The position numbers were made by a program, and so were the translations under genes. A model generated the notes under the pieces. It saw only the letters and a program-made list of their open reading frames with translations, searched no databases and was not told the DNA's origin. 64,000 nt of DNA from Antedon mediterranea (Eukaryota; Echinodermata; Crinoidea; Comatulida; Antedonidae), in assembly GCF_964355755.1 (NCBI RefSeq), contig NC_092674.1:30802001-30866000 (forward strand), in the 5' to 3' direction. Position 1 is the first letter of the stretch; every line of letters starts with the position of its first letter. Positions 1-13,200 of the stretch are shown in pieces.

Positions 1-152
1 GCAGTTACTTCTAAAACGTCTGGACCTCGAGACTACGTTTAGTTATCAACAAAAACAACACGTGGGTTTTAAACAACGACGAACATCGAACACGAGAAAA
101 ACATTGGGGTGATTTAGGCCTAGATTAGCAGGCCTATAGCCAAAAATATAAA

Positions 153-3100
153 ATGAAATTTTCATTCCAGGTGAGTTAGTATAATAATGATTTATATATA
201 TACGTTTAAAAACAATTTAGAATTATTTTGACAAATTTAAGGTGAGATTATTTTCTAGCCTAGCTAGGTCAGTCATTCGAAAAGGTGGATGTGAGACAGC
301 AGGCAGCAGGATCCAGATTGTTCAGGCATTAGGAAGCTTTGCTTTAAGAGTCGTTTCGTCCTACTAGACCACGTTAGTTGATCTTTCTGGTGTGCTTGCC
401 TTGCACGTACTATTTGATATTTGTTTTTAAAAATGTAATAATTTTTTTTTCTATTGTTAGAATTTTTAGAATTAAAAGAAAAATATTACTGTTTTTTAAA
501 TTGCATGAAAAAATAATTTGTTTGCAGTTTTCCAATCTACTTGGAGTGGTATATCGATGTGGTAACCTGAATTTCAGTGTGGATGGTAACAGTATCTTTA
601 GTCCAGTGGGAAATAAAATCACAAAGTTCGATCTAAAAAAGTGAGTCTAATTTTTAGAAATTGAAAACAATGTTTCTTATAATGTTTTTTAATTTATTAA
701 TAATTATAGTAGAGATATTTATGTGATACAATTAAAAGTCTACTTAAAATATTTTCAATTGATTATTTCACTTTGTTTAGTTACATTAAAAACTAAAATT
801 GACTGTTGTGAGGATTTTCCAAGAAAACGTATGTATTGTACAGTACACTACAATACAAACTTTATATCATGTTGTTTTTTTAGTAATGCATCACATACAT
901 TACCTATTGAAACCAACAAGAACATAAACTATGTAGCAATATCTCCAAATGGAAACACTGCCATCCTTGTTGATGAGGGTAGGTACCAATTTATCTTTAG
1001 ATATTTAAATTTTCAATTACTTTTACAAAAACATATTGTTACAATAATACTGCACTGCTGCAACGAATAATAAAATAATAACAGATTTAGAAAATTATTG
1101 TAAGTTATTTATTTAGTATCATAATTAAGATGTTGTTGTGTGAAGTAAAACCGAAACTAAACTGATATTTTCCTTCACACTCTTCAACTTATATTGGTAA
1201 AAAGATAAATGTTTTGGCACACATGGTGTTTCATATGTATAATATTTGGGCTATATATTGCCTGATAGGTAGGCAAAGACACTGAATCACTAGAATATCT
1301 GTAACACTTATCATCACAGGTCAAATAATATAGGCCTAACATACTACATTAAGAACCACTATGATATTATTTAATTACAATGATTTGAAAAGAAAACATA
1401 ACAAATGTGTTAATGTTACAGATGGAGCAGCAGTACTATGTAGTTTAATCAGCCGTACTATTTTACATCATTTTCACTTTCATAAGAAAGTTGAATGCAT
1501 CAAGTTCAGTCCTGATGGCAGGAAGTTTGTGGTGCTGAAGGAGAACATTGCTCAAGTGTATCATTCCCCCGGCAACAAAATCAATTTTAATCCTTTTGTT
1601 TTACATCGTGTTTATCATGGTGCTTATGATGATACATCATGTGCATGTTGGTCAGATGACTCAAGGTAGGTCAAGGGGTCAAGCAGGGGACTTGGTGTTT
1701 GCTTGATATGATTTCTTACAGTCACAGTTAAAGCTTTTTTCTGACGGCCAATATAGGCCTACAATACTACTATAGATTTCTCATTCTGTCATTGATGAGT
1801 CGTGTGTGTTTGCTACTCTATGGTGTGAAGATAAAAAATGGGTATTGAAAAGAAAGAAGAAGTTTAGGTTTTGGATGATATTGTCCATACCTACTAATAT
1901 TTGCTTTCAATATTTTTGGTGCACACATTAGAGTAAAACATTTTATGTTTTTTAGAGTTGTTTTCAGCATTAAACTTATTTGTTACACATTGGTTTTTTT
2001 TTGTACAGTGTATTTGCCGTGGGTTCACTGGACATGTCAACACGTATCTATGCTGCTGAACCAATGGAAAGGCTTAGTATGTTTGCTGTCGGTGGTCACA
2101 AGGACGCTATTGTTGGAGTGTTTTTTGAGAAGAATTCTTTGGATGTATCCCTTTCTATGAAATAACAGAATACATTATCATGCTTAATATAGCACATTCT
2201 TAATCAAATTTATCAGATAAATAGAGAGTTTAAAATTCCTTTGAAATTAATTTACTATAAATAATAATATTAAACAAAATATATATATATACCATCAGCT
2301 GAGCCAAATCAGAAAGAAAGAAAGAAAGAAAGGATGTATATCTGTTGAAGTTAACCATGTAATTGTTGTAATCCTATGATTGTTTGCTAGATTTACACAT
2401 GTAGTCGAGATGGTGCAGTTGTTTCATGGGAATGTAGTGCAGACTTAGAGGATATTAAGACAGCACAGTTGGACCCTAGTGATAAAATACGCTACTCAAA
2501 AACAGCCAGGTATTCAACTCAATCTTAAATTATTATTGGTAGTACAGTACAGACATTTTGGCTAACAATATAAATTTTTTCCCGTCATTTAGCTGAATCA
2601 GAGATTTTAAATTTTAGCAGAATAAAAAATTTATTATTTTTTTCAGACATTTTTTGAATGAACCAAGCGATATGCGACAGCTAACTGCCGTGGATTATCA
2701 TAAAGAAACTCGTATTTTGGTTTCTGGATTCGCAAATGGTGTCTTTCAAATCCATGAAATGCCAGATTTTAACCCAATACAATCGTTAAGGTAACAATAA
2801 TTGGACATGTAAGAAGATAAAATACAAAAAAAATACTCAAAACATCTCTTAATATATCAATAGAAATTCCTAATTACAACTCCACTCCCAAAGACTTGTA
2901 ATAAGACTTTGTTTATGTAGAGCATCTTGTGTATATGTTTATCATGTGAACTGGATTGCCACCTTTTAGGATAGTGAATGAATTTCACTTATGATTATCC
3001 TTGGAAATTTGCCTAAGTATATAAAAACAAACAAAACAAATACCATAAATAATTTTGTTTCGTAATTTTTTTTAGTATCGGAGAAAGAGCAATATCTACA

Positions 3101-6100
3101 ATATCGGTGAATATAAGTGGCGATTGGATTGGACTTGGGTGTCATAACGGTGGTGAACTAGTGGTATGGGAGTGGCAAAGTGAATCATTTATAATGAAAC
3201 AACAAGGACATTATAACAACATGACAAGTGTTGCCTATTCACCTGATGGCCAGTACCTAGCAACAGGAGGTGAAGATGCTAAGGTATGGATGATGATACC
3301 ACATTTAAGATTACCGTTGGCTTTGGAAGGCATTACCATTGTCTTTGGAAGGGATTGGCTGTGGAAGGGATTACCATTGGCTTTGGAAGGGATTACCATT
3401 GGTTTTGGAAGGGATTACCATTGGTGTTAGAAGGAATTAGCTTTTGGGTGTATTTCTAATTAACACCCTTGAGTATACTGTACTTCATCAATTGTACTAA
3501 TACAGCCTAAAATACTCTATAACATCAGGGCCCAACCACCACATAAGTGTGGACGCTCCTTTCTCCCCTCCTGTATGCACAGCGAATGAATCACTGCAGT
3601 ATAAAGCTCTGTCTACACTAGACTAAAGTTTATGTGACAAAAGCATGTGATGTGCCCATATATGGACACGATTATGTCATAACACTAGTTTGATAGTGTA
3701 GACAGAGCTTAATTATTCTTTATTTCCTCCAGAAATAATGAGATTATGTGGTTGAGATCACATTTTATCATGCTAACATCCCCCTCAACATACAAAAGAA
3801 AATACATACACATGAGATACCTTATATTATAAACACATTTATGCAAGATAAACATTCAACATTAATGTTGTATCTGATGCTTATGTTTGTGTGTAGGTGA
3901 AAGTTTGGAGCATGTGTGGGTATTGTTTTGTGACGTTTAGTGAACACACTGCTGGCGTTACTGATGTTGAGTTTAGTAAGAGAGGGCAGGTCGTCGTTTC
4001 TGCTTCATTGGATGGAACAGTCAGAGCTTTTGATCTTCATAGGTATGTATTTATCTCATTATCCATTTATCCATGTCATCATTTATCATTATTGAACATC
4101 GATTTTGCACAATTATAGTTAATGTGGACACGATCCAAGTATAAAACCACTCCCTAATTTTTGCCTCTTATGTGCAATCATATAAACCTATCACCTATTT
4201 TAATTTCAGATACCGGAATTTTAAAACCTTTACATCTCCAAGACCAACACAATTCTCTAGCCTGGCATTGGATGTGAGTGGAGACATAGTTTGTGCAAGT
4301 GCTCAGGACACATTTGAGGTGTTTGTGTGGTCAATGCAAAATGGTAGACTCTTAGAGGTGAGATTCTATTTACACTTAACATTCATGTTTAATTGAACAG
4401 GTTTGTAGGCCTTGTCGTTTTTGAAAATGTAGGCATGCTACAAATTACACATGTGTGCTATAGGTTTGCTGTCTGTATCTTTTAGTATATAGAAGTGATA
4501 AAAATGATTAAAATGATAAAAGGCCTGGGTTTGGACTAGCTGTTGAAGTGGATGGTTACTGTAGATGTGACATTAAATAGGAAAGATGAATATAGTTTTA
4601 TACAAAACTTTCCATTCAATATATTATCTGTACAAATGAATGTTTCAAATGCTGTTCCCATAGGTGTTATCTGGACATGAAGGACCCATAGCTAGTATTC
4701 ACTTCAGCCCAGTAGCAGCGTTGCTAGCAACAGCCTCATGGGATAACACAGTGAAATTATGGGATGTATTTGAAAACAAAGGATCAAGGGAAACACTTCA
4801 TTTGTCAACTGATGGTAAGTGACAAATGACAATGACAAGTATGGTAAAATAGCAATTAAAAGTATAAATAAAACAAATTAAAAAAATCAAATTCTCAAAA
4901 TTGTTAGAACAATTAATAAACAAATATGAGATATTTGGTTGATTTATTTCTAATGATTAAAGCTCTGTCTAGTTTGACAAAACAAGTTTGTGCTCAAATA
5001 TAGTAGTGATATGCCCAAATATGGAAGTGATATGACATCATCATATTTTGGCACATACTACCATATTAATTGGGCACATCACACATGTTTTGGCACATAC
5101 TACCATATTTGGGCACATCACACATGTTTTGTCACATACTACCATATTAATTGGGCACATCACACATGTTTTGTCACATACTACCATATATGGGCACATC
5201 ACACATGTTTTGTCACATAAAGTTTGAAAGTGTAGACAGAGCTTTAGATCACAAATTGGAACCATAAAACAAGTTTACCATTTTATTTTCTCATGAGATT
5301 AGATTTATTTTTACAGCTCTTTGTGTAGCATTTAGACCTGATGGTAAGGAATTAGCTGTGGGTACACTAGATTCTCAGATTACATTTTGGGATGTAGAAA
5401 ATGCAACTCAAACCGGGTCAGTAGAAGGCAAGTTTGATGTTGGTGCTGGGCGCTCAGCATCTCAGTTAGTTACTGCCAAAAAAACAGCTTCTTCTAAGTA
5501 AGTAATAGCATTTTGTTTGTTTGGGATGTTTTACATTTCTTTTTCTTTACCCAAAATCATCATAAACGTTGTAAACATAAACCTATATATAATGTACAGT
5601 ATTATGGGAAAGGCTTAAAAAATAGTGAAAAATATTAAGGTGAATAATTAAATATAATTATTATTAAATGTATTGAGATTTTATAAGAATAAAGTGGAGA
5701 GCTATAATGACAGTGTGGAACAAGTGAAAGTTATCAACACTTGTAAAAGACAGTGTGGAACAAGTGAAAGTTATCAACACTTGTAAAAGACAGTGTGGAA
5801 CAAGTGAAAGTTATCAACACTTGTAAAAGACAGTGTGGAACAAGTGAAAGTTATCAACACTTGTAAAAGACAGTGTGGAACAAGTGAAAGTTATCAACAC
5901 TTGTAAAAGACAGTGTGGAACAAGTGAAAGTTATCAACACTTGTAAAAGACAGTGTGGAACAAGTGTAAGTTATCAACACTTGTAAAAGACAGTGTGGAA
6001 CAAGTGAAAGTTATCAACACTTGTAAAAGACAGTGTGGAACAAGTGAAAGTTATCAACACTTGTAAAAGACAGTGTGGAACAAGTGAAAGTTATCAACAC

Positions 6101-8148
6101 TTGTAAAAGTACTGAATGATGATCATATTAATTAAACCACAATTAAATACTTGTCATTTTTTTTATGCTCAGGTCATTTACAAGTTTATGTTACTCTGCC
6201 GATGGTAGATGCATATTGGCGGCAGGAAAGTCTAAAAATGTTTGTATTTATAGCATTGCAGAACAGATGCTGGTAAAGAAGTTTGAGATATCTACTAACA
6301 TGTCCCTTGACGGTATGCAGGTAAGGATCATGCATTGATTTAAACCCAGGATTCTACAATTTGAAGATGGGCACTTTACCACCAAGTCATGCGAATCCAT
6401 TTTTTAAATGCTTATTTTTGTTACTATTTTTTACTGATTGTTCAAGTCAAGTATTTTTTTGCTTGTGTTGTTTTTTATGTTGTTAATTTTTTGTGTAGTG
6501 ATAAAGTTGATCGATAAAAAAATTATTTCTGCATTTTAACCATAATAATGTTTAAATCAAAGGAAATGTTGAATCGTCATAAAATGACTGAATTTGGAGC
6601 AATGGCCTTAATTGACACAACAGACAACGACAATCAAAGTATCACGTTGCCAGGCGTTATTAAGGGCGACATGAGTTCAAGATTCTATATTCCTGAGGCT
6701 AAGGTCTCATGTGTGAGGTTCTCACCCACAGGTTAAAGTTCAACTTTATTTTTTTAATACCACTTTATTGATGTTTAAAAAAGTTAGATTTTAAAAAATC
6801 TACCCTCAAATAAAATCGAAGACAATGTCTATATATTTCAAGTATAAACTAAATAAATTGTCATCGGTTAAAAAATTAAGGTTTTTTTCTAATCTTTTAT
6901 TTTATTTTCTTGTTTTTAGGTCAACAATGGGCAGCTACTACAACAGAAGGTTTACTTGTTTACTCGTTGAACAGTAGCTTGACCTTTGACCCATTTGAGT
7001 TGTCTGTAAATGTCACACCTGATGCTGTCATGCATGAGTTAAAAGAAGGCCAATGGTCATCAGCTCTAATGTTGAGCTTCCGACTCAATGAAGCGAATCT
7101 GATTCAGCGTGTAGTAGAAAGTATTCCTGTATCACAAGGTAAATGGTACATTCACAATAATAATGTATTTGGAATCTACACTTTTAAACTGTGGCACAAT
7201 TGAATGAAGGTACGTCCAGCGTAATTAAAATAATGAACTGTATTAATACAGTATGATCCAGATTTTGTTCATCTGTGCTAAATAACCTGCCTCGGATGAG
7301 AACAGCACAACATAGACAATTACAGAGGCAACATGGAGAGGCCTTCACCCTGCAGTGGGTTAACCAATGAGTTTTAACAACTCCCTGGTTTAACATGACT
7401 AGAAATGATGATTATTGTGATTATGATCCTGTAATTTCATATACTGCTACTGTACTGTATTCTTTGGATATTATTATTACTGTACATAACACACACTTTT
7501 CTGTAATGTAATATTTTCTATTAAATATTGTCAATAACATCATTTTCCTATTTTTTAGTGAGTGTTGTTTGCCAAGGACTAGCAAATGTTTACGTGCGGA
7601 AACTACTCGCTTTTGTGGCAAAACAGTTGGAGAATTCCCACCATGTTGAATTCTATCTAGACTGGTGTCAAGCTTTATTATTGGAACATGGACCTAGCAT
7701 CAAGGTTGAGTCAAGCTCTGTCATGGCACTCCTAAGAACACTACAGAAAAGTCTCACGACAAGACGTGATGAATTAAGTAAATTGTAGGTTAATGCTAAC
7801 ATTTTGTATAAACTTGATGCATATATACAGTACTTGGTATAAATAATAATGAACAAGGAATGTGGAGTAGCTTTGTGTCAAGGAGCTATGTAATTGGTTA
7901 GATGTTTGCTCTACTCAGAGTAGTATTAAAAAAAATGGTTAATGCCCTCTACAAATGTTATGAATCCACCACTAGTGGGAGCGCCTGGGATAAAAAAAGG
8001 AGAGTTTACTTTGGCACACCTGTGATAAGGGCTGTACTAATTAGCATATGTTTGTTTTTTCAGATGCGATTCAAACACTTATACTTTGCAGTACATTATA
8101 TGTCAAGCTAAAATGCAGAAAGAGGAAGATACAACAGAAGAAACATAA
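153..8148 (+). CDS. PWP2: PWP2, periodic tryptophan protein 2 homologue (17 coding exons)
   Basis: WD-repeat subunit of the UTPB module of the U3 snoRNP/small-subunit processome, acting in the nucleolus on pre-18S rRNA. Conceptual splicing gives 849 aa (human about 919). Exons: 153-170, 528-640, 884-978, 1422-1665, 2009-2144, 2391-2509, 2647-2790, 3076-3283, 3897-4042, 4210-4357, 4664-4814, 5317-5497, 6173-6320, 6563-6731, 6920-7138, 7559-7784, 8064-8148; all phases close and all introns are GT-AG. The first coding exon is only 18 nt (MKFSFQ), followed by the family start FSNLLG. Recognisable family stretches are LHHFHF, SPDGRKFVV, GGHKDAIV, VWEWQSES, DGTVRAFDLHRYRNFKTFTS, SGHEGPI and GDMSSRF. 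They correspond to two tandem WD40 propellers, followed by a C-terminal Utp12 domain (roughly residues 680-830). The acidic insert found in human between WD blades, and most of the human C-terminal tail, are absent. The acceptor at 6562 was chosen because it gives DGMQ-EMLNRHKMTEFG, colinear with the family. Confidence 0.96.
2883..3016 (+). mobile_element. SINE body fragment, 5'-truncated
   Basis: AAAGACTTGTAATAAGACTT, TTTATGTAGAGCATC and GGATAGTGAATGAATTTC match the minus-strand SINE at 33700-33950. In a PWP2 intron. Confidence 0.6.
3300..3430. repeat. 22-bp minisatellite in the PWP2 intron after exon 8
   Basis: About six diverged copies of GGGATTACCATTGGCTTTGG, starting within 20 bp of the exon 3076-3283 donor. 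The exon frame stays open through it to a stop at 3428-3430. Confidence 0.85.
3602..3712. mobile_element. MITE family A, short full copy
   Basis: TAAAGCTCTGTCTACACTAG and GATAGTGTAGACAGAGCTTA ends, about 110 bp, in a PWP2 intron. Confidence 0.85.
4958..5246. mobile_element. MITE family A with internal tandem expansion
   Basis: Ends TTAAAGCTCTGTCTAGTTTG and TGTAGACAGAGCTTTA. The interior is expanded by about four repeats of ATACTACCATAT with GGGCACATCACACATGTTTT (5041-5218). In a PWP2 intron. The short open frames across it only reflect the repeat. Confidence 0.85.
5709..6108. repeat. 40-bp minisatellite, 10 copies
   Basis: Ten copies of a 40-bp unit starting GACAGTGTGGAACAAGTGAA, all but one seemingly identical (a single A-to-T change near 5967). 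Each unit holds an inverted CAAGTG/CACTTG pair. It lies in the PWP2 intron between exons 5317-5497 and 6173-6320. Confidence 0.95.
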
Positions 8149-8162
8149 CATTAGTAATTTCA

Positions 8163-8168
8163 AATAAA
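8163..8168 (+). terminator. Candidate PWP2 polyadenylation signal AATAAA
   Basis: A canonical AATAAA lies 15 bases after the PWP2 stop codon and is followed by a T-rich tract. A second hexamer at 8374-8379 would give a more usual 3' UTR of about 0.25 kb. Which one is used cannot be told from sequence alone. Confidence 0.4.
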
Positions 8169-9366
8169 TATTTTTTTTTAGATGCTAGTACTATATCATT
8201 CTGTAATAGTGTCACATACGGTGGCTGTATCATGTTAAGGCCTAGGATACAGGGAATACATGATGTGATAGATTGAAACTGCATTACAGAATGTGCCTAT
8301 GTTACTGTATGTACAATTCTAGTAGAGAATTGGCCACGATGTCAGTGGACATTGTTAATGCAGTACACTAGAAAATAAATGTAACAACAAAATACTTATT
8401 CCACGTTACAAATTTATTCCATTACAAAAATATAAATTAATGAGCAACTACACAACTAGTAATACCTTTAAAAACATCACATCAAACTTGTACAATCCTT
8501 TATGGATTTTTCTACAAATAATTTGGAAAAATTTATCGAATCATTTCTAATTACAATCTACTAAAAATTACTGGATTAAAATGGAAACTGTTTGCACACA
8601 CTTTTATTTGTTCAATTTGGCTTTCATTAAAAATGCATATTACTTTTTAAAATTAGAAATCAGTTGAAATATTTGGACTGACAGCCAACCTTATTTTTTA
8701 CTAATTCAACCTGCAGCTTTGTATATTGGCTCATAATTCCTTCATGGTAGAATGAACATATTATTATTCAAATGCTTTTCTGTAATTGTCATCTATGTAC
8801 TGTTTATGTATTGTATAAACATACAAATCTAACATTGTATAAAACATACTAAACAAACTATGTAACATTTGTATTTTAATAAAAGAATATAACAAGGTTG
8901 AAAGTGTTCATTTGGCATAATTTGTATGATATTTAATTTTGCATAGTTTTATTTAATTGTTTAATTCAACTACACAGACTGACAAAATACTACTGTATAT
9001 AATAAATAATAATTAAAAGCTTTACACTGTATAATACACTAACAGAATATATATAGAAGCTGTAATATGGAAACTTAATCTGAGTAGTTGGATAACCAGC
9101 TTAAAATGATATACAATCATTCCATAACGTTATAAACAGTTTAAAAGGAGTATGGACGGTATTTTTAATTATATTTACAAATGCAAAATAACAATTCTAA
9201 CATTATATTTACTGTATTTCTTGTACACCACATCAAATTAGACAATATAAGACAAACATTCTAATAACTAATACTGTATGTATTTACTGGAATGTTAAAC
9301 ATGGAATAACATCAATCAAGTTAGTTCAACATCAAGCTTAAGTTCCTTCTTAGCAATAATGCCCAA

Positions 9367-9589
9367 TTCCCACACATGTTGCAATGGTATATTTCACTGT
9401 ACCACCTTCAGGTTGCATGCAATACACTTCTCTGATTCTGATCCCACACATGTTGCAATGGTATATTTCACTGTACCACCTTCAGGTTGCATGCAATACA
9501 CTTCTCTGATTCTGATCCCACACATGTTGCAATGGTATATTTCACTGTACCACCGTTGGGTTGCATGCAATACACTTCTCTCGATTCTG
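9367..9589. repeat. 74-bp tandem repeat, 3 copies
   Basis: Direct repeats with CACACATGTTGCAATGG starting near 9371, 9445 and 9519, a period of 74 bp, nearly identical. The short open frames that cross it on both strands only reflect the repeat. Confidence 0.9.
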
Positions 9590-10097
9590 AAAATTGTATT
9601 CATATTCATTTATTATCCAGAAAAATAAAACAAAAATTATACAAAAAGCATAAATTACATATAACAACAAGAAGCAGAGAAAAAAGCGCAGAACACTATC
9701 CTGGCGGATTGTCAAAAAGCAAAAAATATCGCTATAAAAGACTCTCCTGATAGTGCTGGTGGCAAAATAACATTAACAAGGATAAACATTTAACAACCCG
9801 GTAACATAGAATTTATATAAAACAGAATAAAAATTGCAATCATTATAAATAAACATGTCTGTGATATATACCGGAATCTCATCCCACATCCGTGGAAATG
9901 AAATAAAAACAGAATAAAAAAAAGCATTAGTACGAGACTTCTCATGTCTGAAAACAAGTTTCTCACTTCTACGTTCAACAGACAAATACTTTGTCAACAT
10001 TTGTCTTTGATTTATGCATGGAGGAAATATTCCTCCATGATTTATGCTACTGTCATATAATCTTTGAAAAATGTTTTCATTTGGTTTTTATATTAAC

Positions 10098-10192
10098 TAT
10101 ATGTATATAATTCTTTACGTTAAACTATTCATGAATATGTACGTGTGCGATATATTCATGAATGGTTTAACGTAGAGAATTATATACATATA
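10098..10192 (+). repeat. Long near-perfect hairpin (about 42-bp arms)
   Basis: Arms 10098-10140 and 10151-10192 are inverted repeats with only about three differences and a loop of about 10 nt. Read as plus-strand RNA, all three differences are G-U wobbles. It may be a foldback MITE or a small-RNA precursor-like hairpin. It lies just downstream of the SPATA18 last coding exon, in the convergent interval. Confidence 0.8.
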
Positions 10193-10289
10193 TAATGTAA
10201 TTACTGAATGGTTATATCTATTAACATAAATTATAGCAGTTTGTTTATTAAAAAGTATTTAGTTAAAATAAACATTTGTATTCTTACCT

Positions 10290-13200
10290 TTATGATAGAT
10301 AGGAAGCTGTTAGGCCTGAAAAAATAAATATTTAAAGTAAACACTTAACGTTGTCAACTATGGGGATAATCATTAATAAGTCATTTTTTGGGATAAAAAT
10401 ATAAACAAAAATAAGAATCTTACTTGGGGTCAAAGCACCGTTACTTCGTCTGCTTGGACTTGGTGATCGACTTCTACTTGGGGTCAAGTTGCGTGTTGGA
10501 CTGCGACTTCTCCTTGGTGAACCCTAAAGTAATAGCAACATTTTGATTTAGAGTTCTAAACATCTCCTATCATTGCATCTACCCTTTAACTACACTATGC
10601 CATTGTTTCAAATAAATATATATATAAATTCAAAGGAAAATTACTGAAACAATGCTGTGAGTATCAGTAGCTGGATCTCAATGGAGATACAAAATAAAAT
10701 AAACAAAAAGCTAAATCAAAACGATAAAGTAAAACGGCCAGAAAAAGCAGAGCTTTCGGGCATATATTTTTAATGCAAGGTGAAAGCCCAATTTTTGGGG
10801 CTTAAACTTACCAGTGATGCTCCTCTACGGGTGACTGCTTCGCCCTTCAAGAGCACCTTACCACTGTTATCCAACAGTGCTGGCCAGATGTAGTGATTCA
10901 CAAGAGGGGCGGAATACTCTGAATCAAAGCTTCGACGATACCTAAAAGATATTGGAAAAAACACAAATGATAATTACCAATGTTCATAAAATGTTGTTAT
11001 GAAGGCATTAATTTATAAACTTAACTTAAAGTTAGTGGAAACATTACAAACATTCATTATTTGTACAATAATATTAAACTTATATAGCGCATTATGCAAA
11101 GACTCAGTGCGCTCACAAAATATTTTAAAAAGCGGGAAACTAACACAAAAAAACAATGTTTTGAACAATGCATATTGTTATGAAGGCATTAATTTATAAT
11201 ACCAAAACTTTCCTTACTTGAGATCATCAAACAGTTCAGCTTCCCTGCAGACAGAGACTTCAAGAGGTGATGGAAGTGCCGCCATATTCCAAGCAGTTTT
11301 TACAAGTTCCCGTATAAAAGTGATCAAAATTTTGAAATCAACCACTGGTGGATACGCAATGGTTGGATGGTGATTCAAGGAGCTTAGAACTTCCTATTCA
11401 AGTCAAAAATAAACAGCAATGGTATATAAACAAATATTTTTAAAGCATTTATATATAGCTTCTCAAGATGACGAGTATTGATGGCATTGTTATCAACTAT
11501 ATTACAAATGTTAACTTTATATAAGCAACGAAATATGAAAGATATTAAAATAAAAGTATGTGCTACAGTAGTTAGATCACATATGAGATTGTTCCATTAC
11601 CTGAATGATGCTATGCACATCCAGCAGCTGACCGTTCCTGTTGATGTAATTCTGGACAGCTTGATCAAGGGTTTCCAAGCCATCGTGAGTCAACTGCAAA
11701 GTAGATCTTACTTTTGTACGATACTGTTGAAACGCAAGCTGAGAACATCTAAATGACTCCTGAAACACATGATTCAATATTGAAAATAATCAGTTAAATC
11801 AACATATACTTATATTATATTTAGGCAAATTTCTAAGAATAGCCATTAAGCAAATTCATTCACTTTTCTTCTCAAAGGCAATCTTGTTAACAATAAAAAC
11901 AAATGCACAAGATAGTGTATCATGAAAATAAAATTGTGATCTCTGATGGGATTTGGACCTACAACCCTGGAACCAAACTAGCTTATTGATTAAACTAATC
12001 AGACAACAGGTCTCTTCATACACAATTATATCAAAAAAGTGTGATGTGCCCAAATATGGTAGTGATATGCTTACATATGGTAGTGATATGATATCATGTC
12101 CATATATGGGCACATCACATTCTTTTGTCAAATATAAAGTTTGATAGTGTAGACAGAGCTTTAAGCGCTATATAAGACTAGCATTATTATCATTACCTTA
12201 ACACATGCCATTATTATTCTCTGGTTCATTTCATGATCTTCACAATGATTTCGCAAAATGTCCATAGCGTTCATCCGCTCTTCAGTAAACATGTGACTAA
12301 ATCTAGTCACAAGATTTGCCTGTCGCACACGTTGGACTACGTCACTGTTACCTGACATCTTACTAGATATAGCTGGTGGTAATGTACTTATGTAATCCAT
12401 TCTAGATTTAATTTAAAAAAGAATTTTCTGTTAAAAATCAGTCAGAATCAGTAAATTAGGTTTATGACAAGATAAAGCAAAATTTACACTGGATATATTC
12501 AATGTTAAGTTTTCAGATTTCTCTTTGAAATTGTCTAAACTTTTATCAAAATATAAAGAATCATATAACACTTATATTTATAAATATTTGTTTACACATC
12601 TGTATACTGTATGTTTGCCATATGAAAATAAAATTATGAATAAGTAATTAGCCGTCAATAGCCTCTGATGATTTATATAAAAAGACCATCATGTAAACAT
12701 TGAGTTTATTAAGTTTTCACTACAAATTTTGAATAAGTAATTAGCCGTCAATAGCCTCTGATGATTTATATAAAAAGACTATCATGTAAACATTGAGTTT
12801 ATTAAGTTTTCACTACAAATTTTGAATAAGTAATTAGCCGTCAATAGCCTCTGATGATTTATATAAAAAGACTATCATGTAAACTTTGAGTTTATTAAGT
12901 TTTCACTACAAATAAACAAGCAATTTCCATAATTTTCCTTCTGACCAATCAGTGCTCTGAATCAATAATTATACATACCGGCCAGTAAGAAGAGCCTTCT
13001 CTTCTTTGAGAGCTATCAGCTCGTCTCTCATTCGCTGAACTTGTTCATCGTACTCATCTAGAACCCCAACACGCATCTTATAACGTCGCAATTCATCTTC
13101 TGCATCTTGCAACCTATGAAAATTAATTGATTTCACCATTGAATAGCATCTTTTAAATAAAACAATGAATATTACATATTTCGAACCTTAAAAACATTCA

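Larger units (their letters stand above)
8149..10289. other. Convergent intergenic region, PWP2 and SPATA18 3' flanks
   Basis: AT-rich DNA between two converging genes, probably including both 3' UTRs. It holds candidate poly(A) signals for PWP2 (8163-8168 and 8374-8379), a 74-bp tandem repeat (9367-9589) and a long hairpin (10098-10192), listed separately. Short open frames here are repeat-derived. I see no further gene. Confidence 0.7.

Noticed and set aside
5709-6108. CRISPR-like regular array
   Set aside because: The 40-bp units are contiguous with no unique spacers and the context is a eukaryotic intron. It is a minisatellite.
9359-9628. 89-codon open frame on the plus strand and its minus counterpart
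   Set aside because: Product of the 74-bp tandem repeat in a convergent 3' region.
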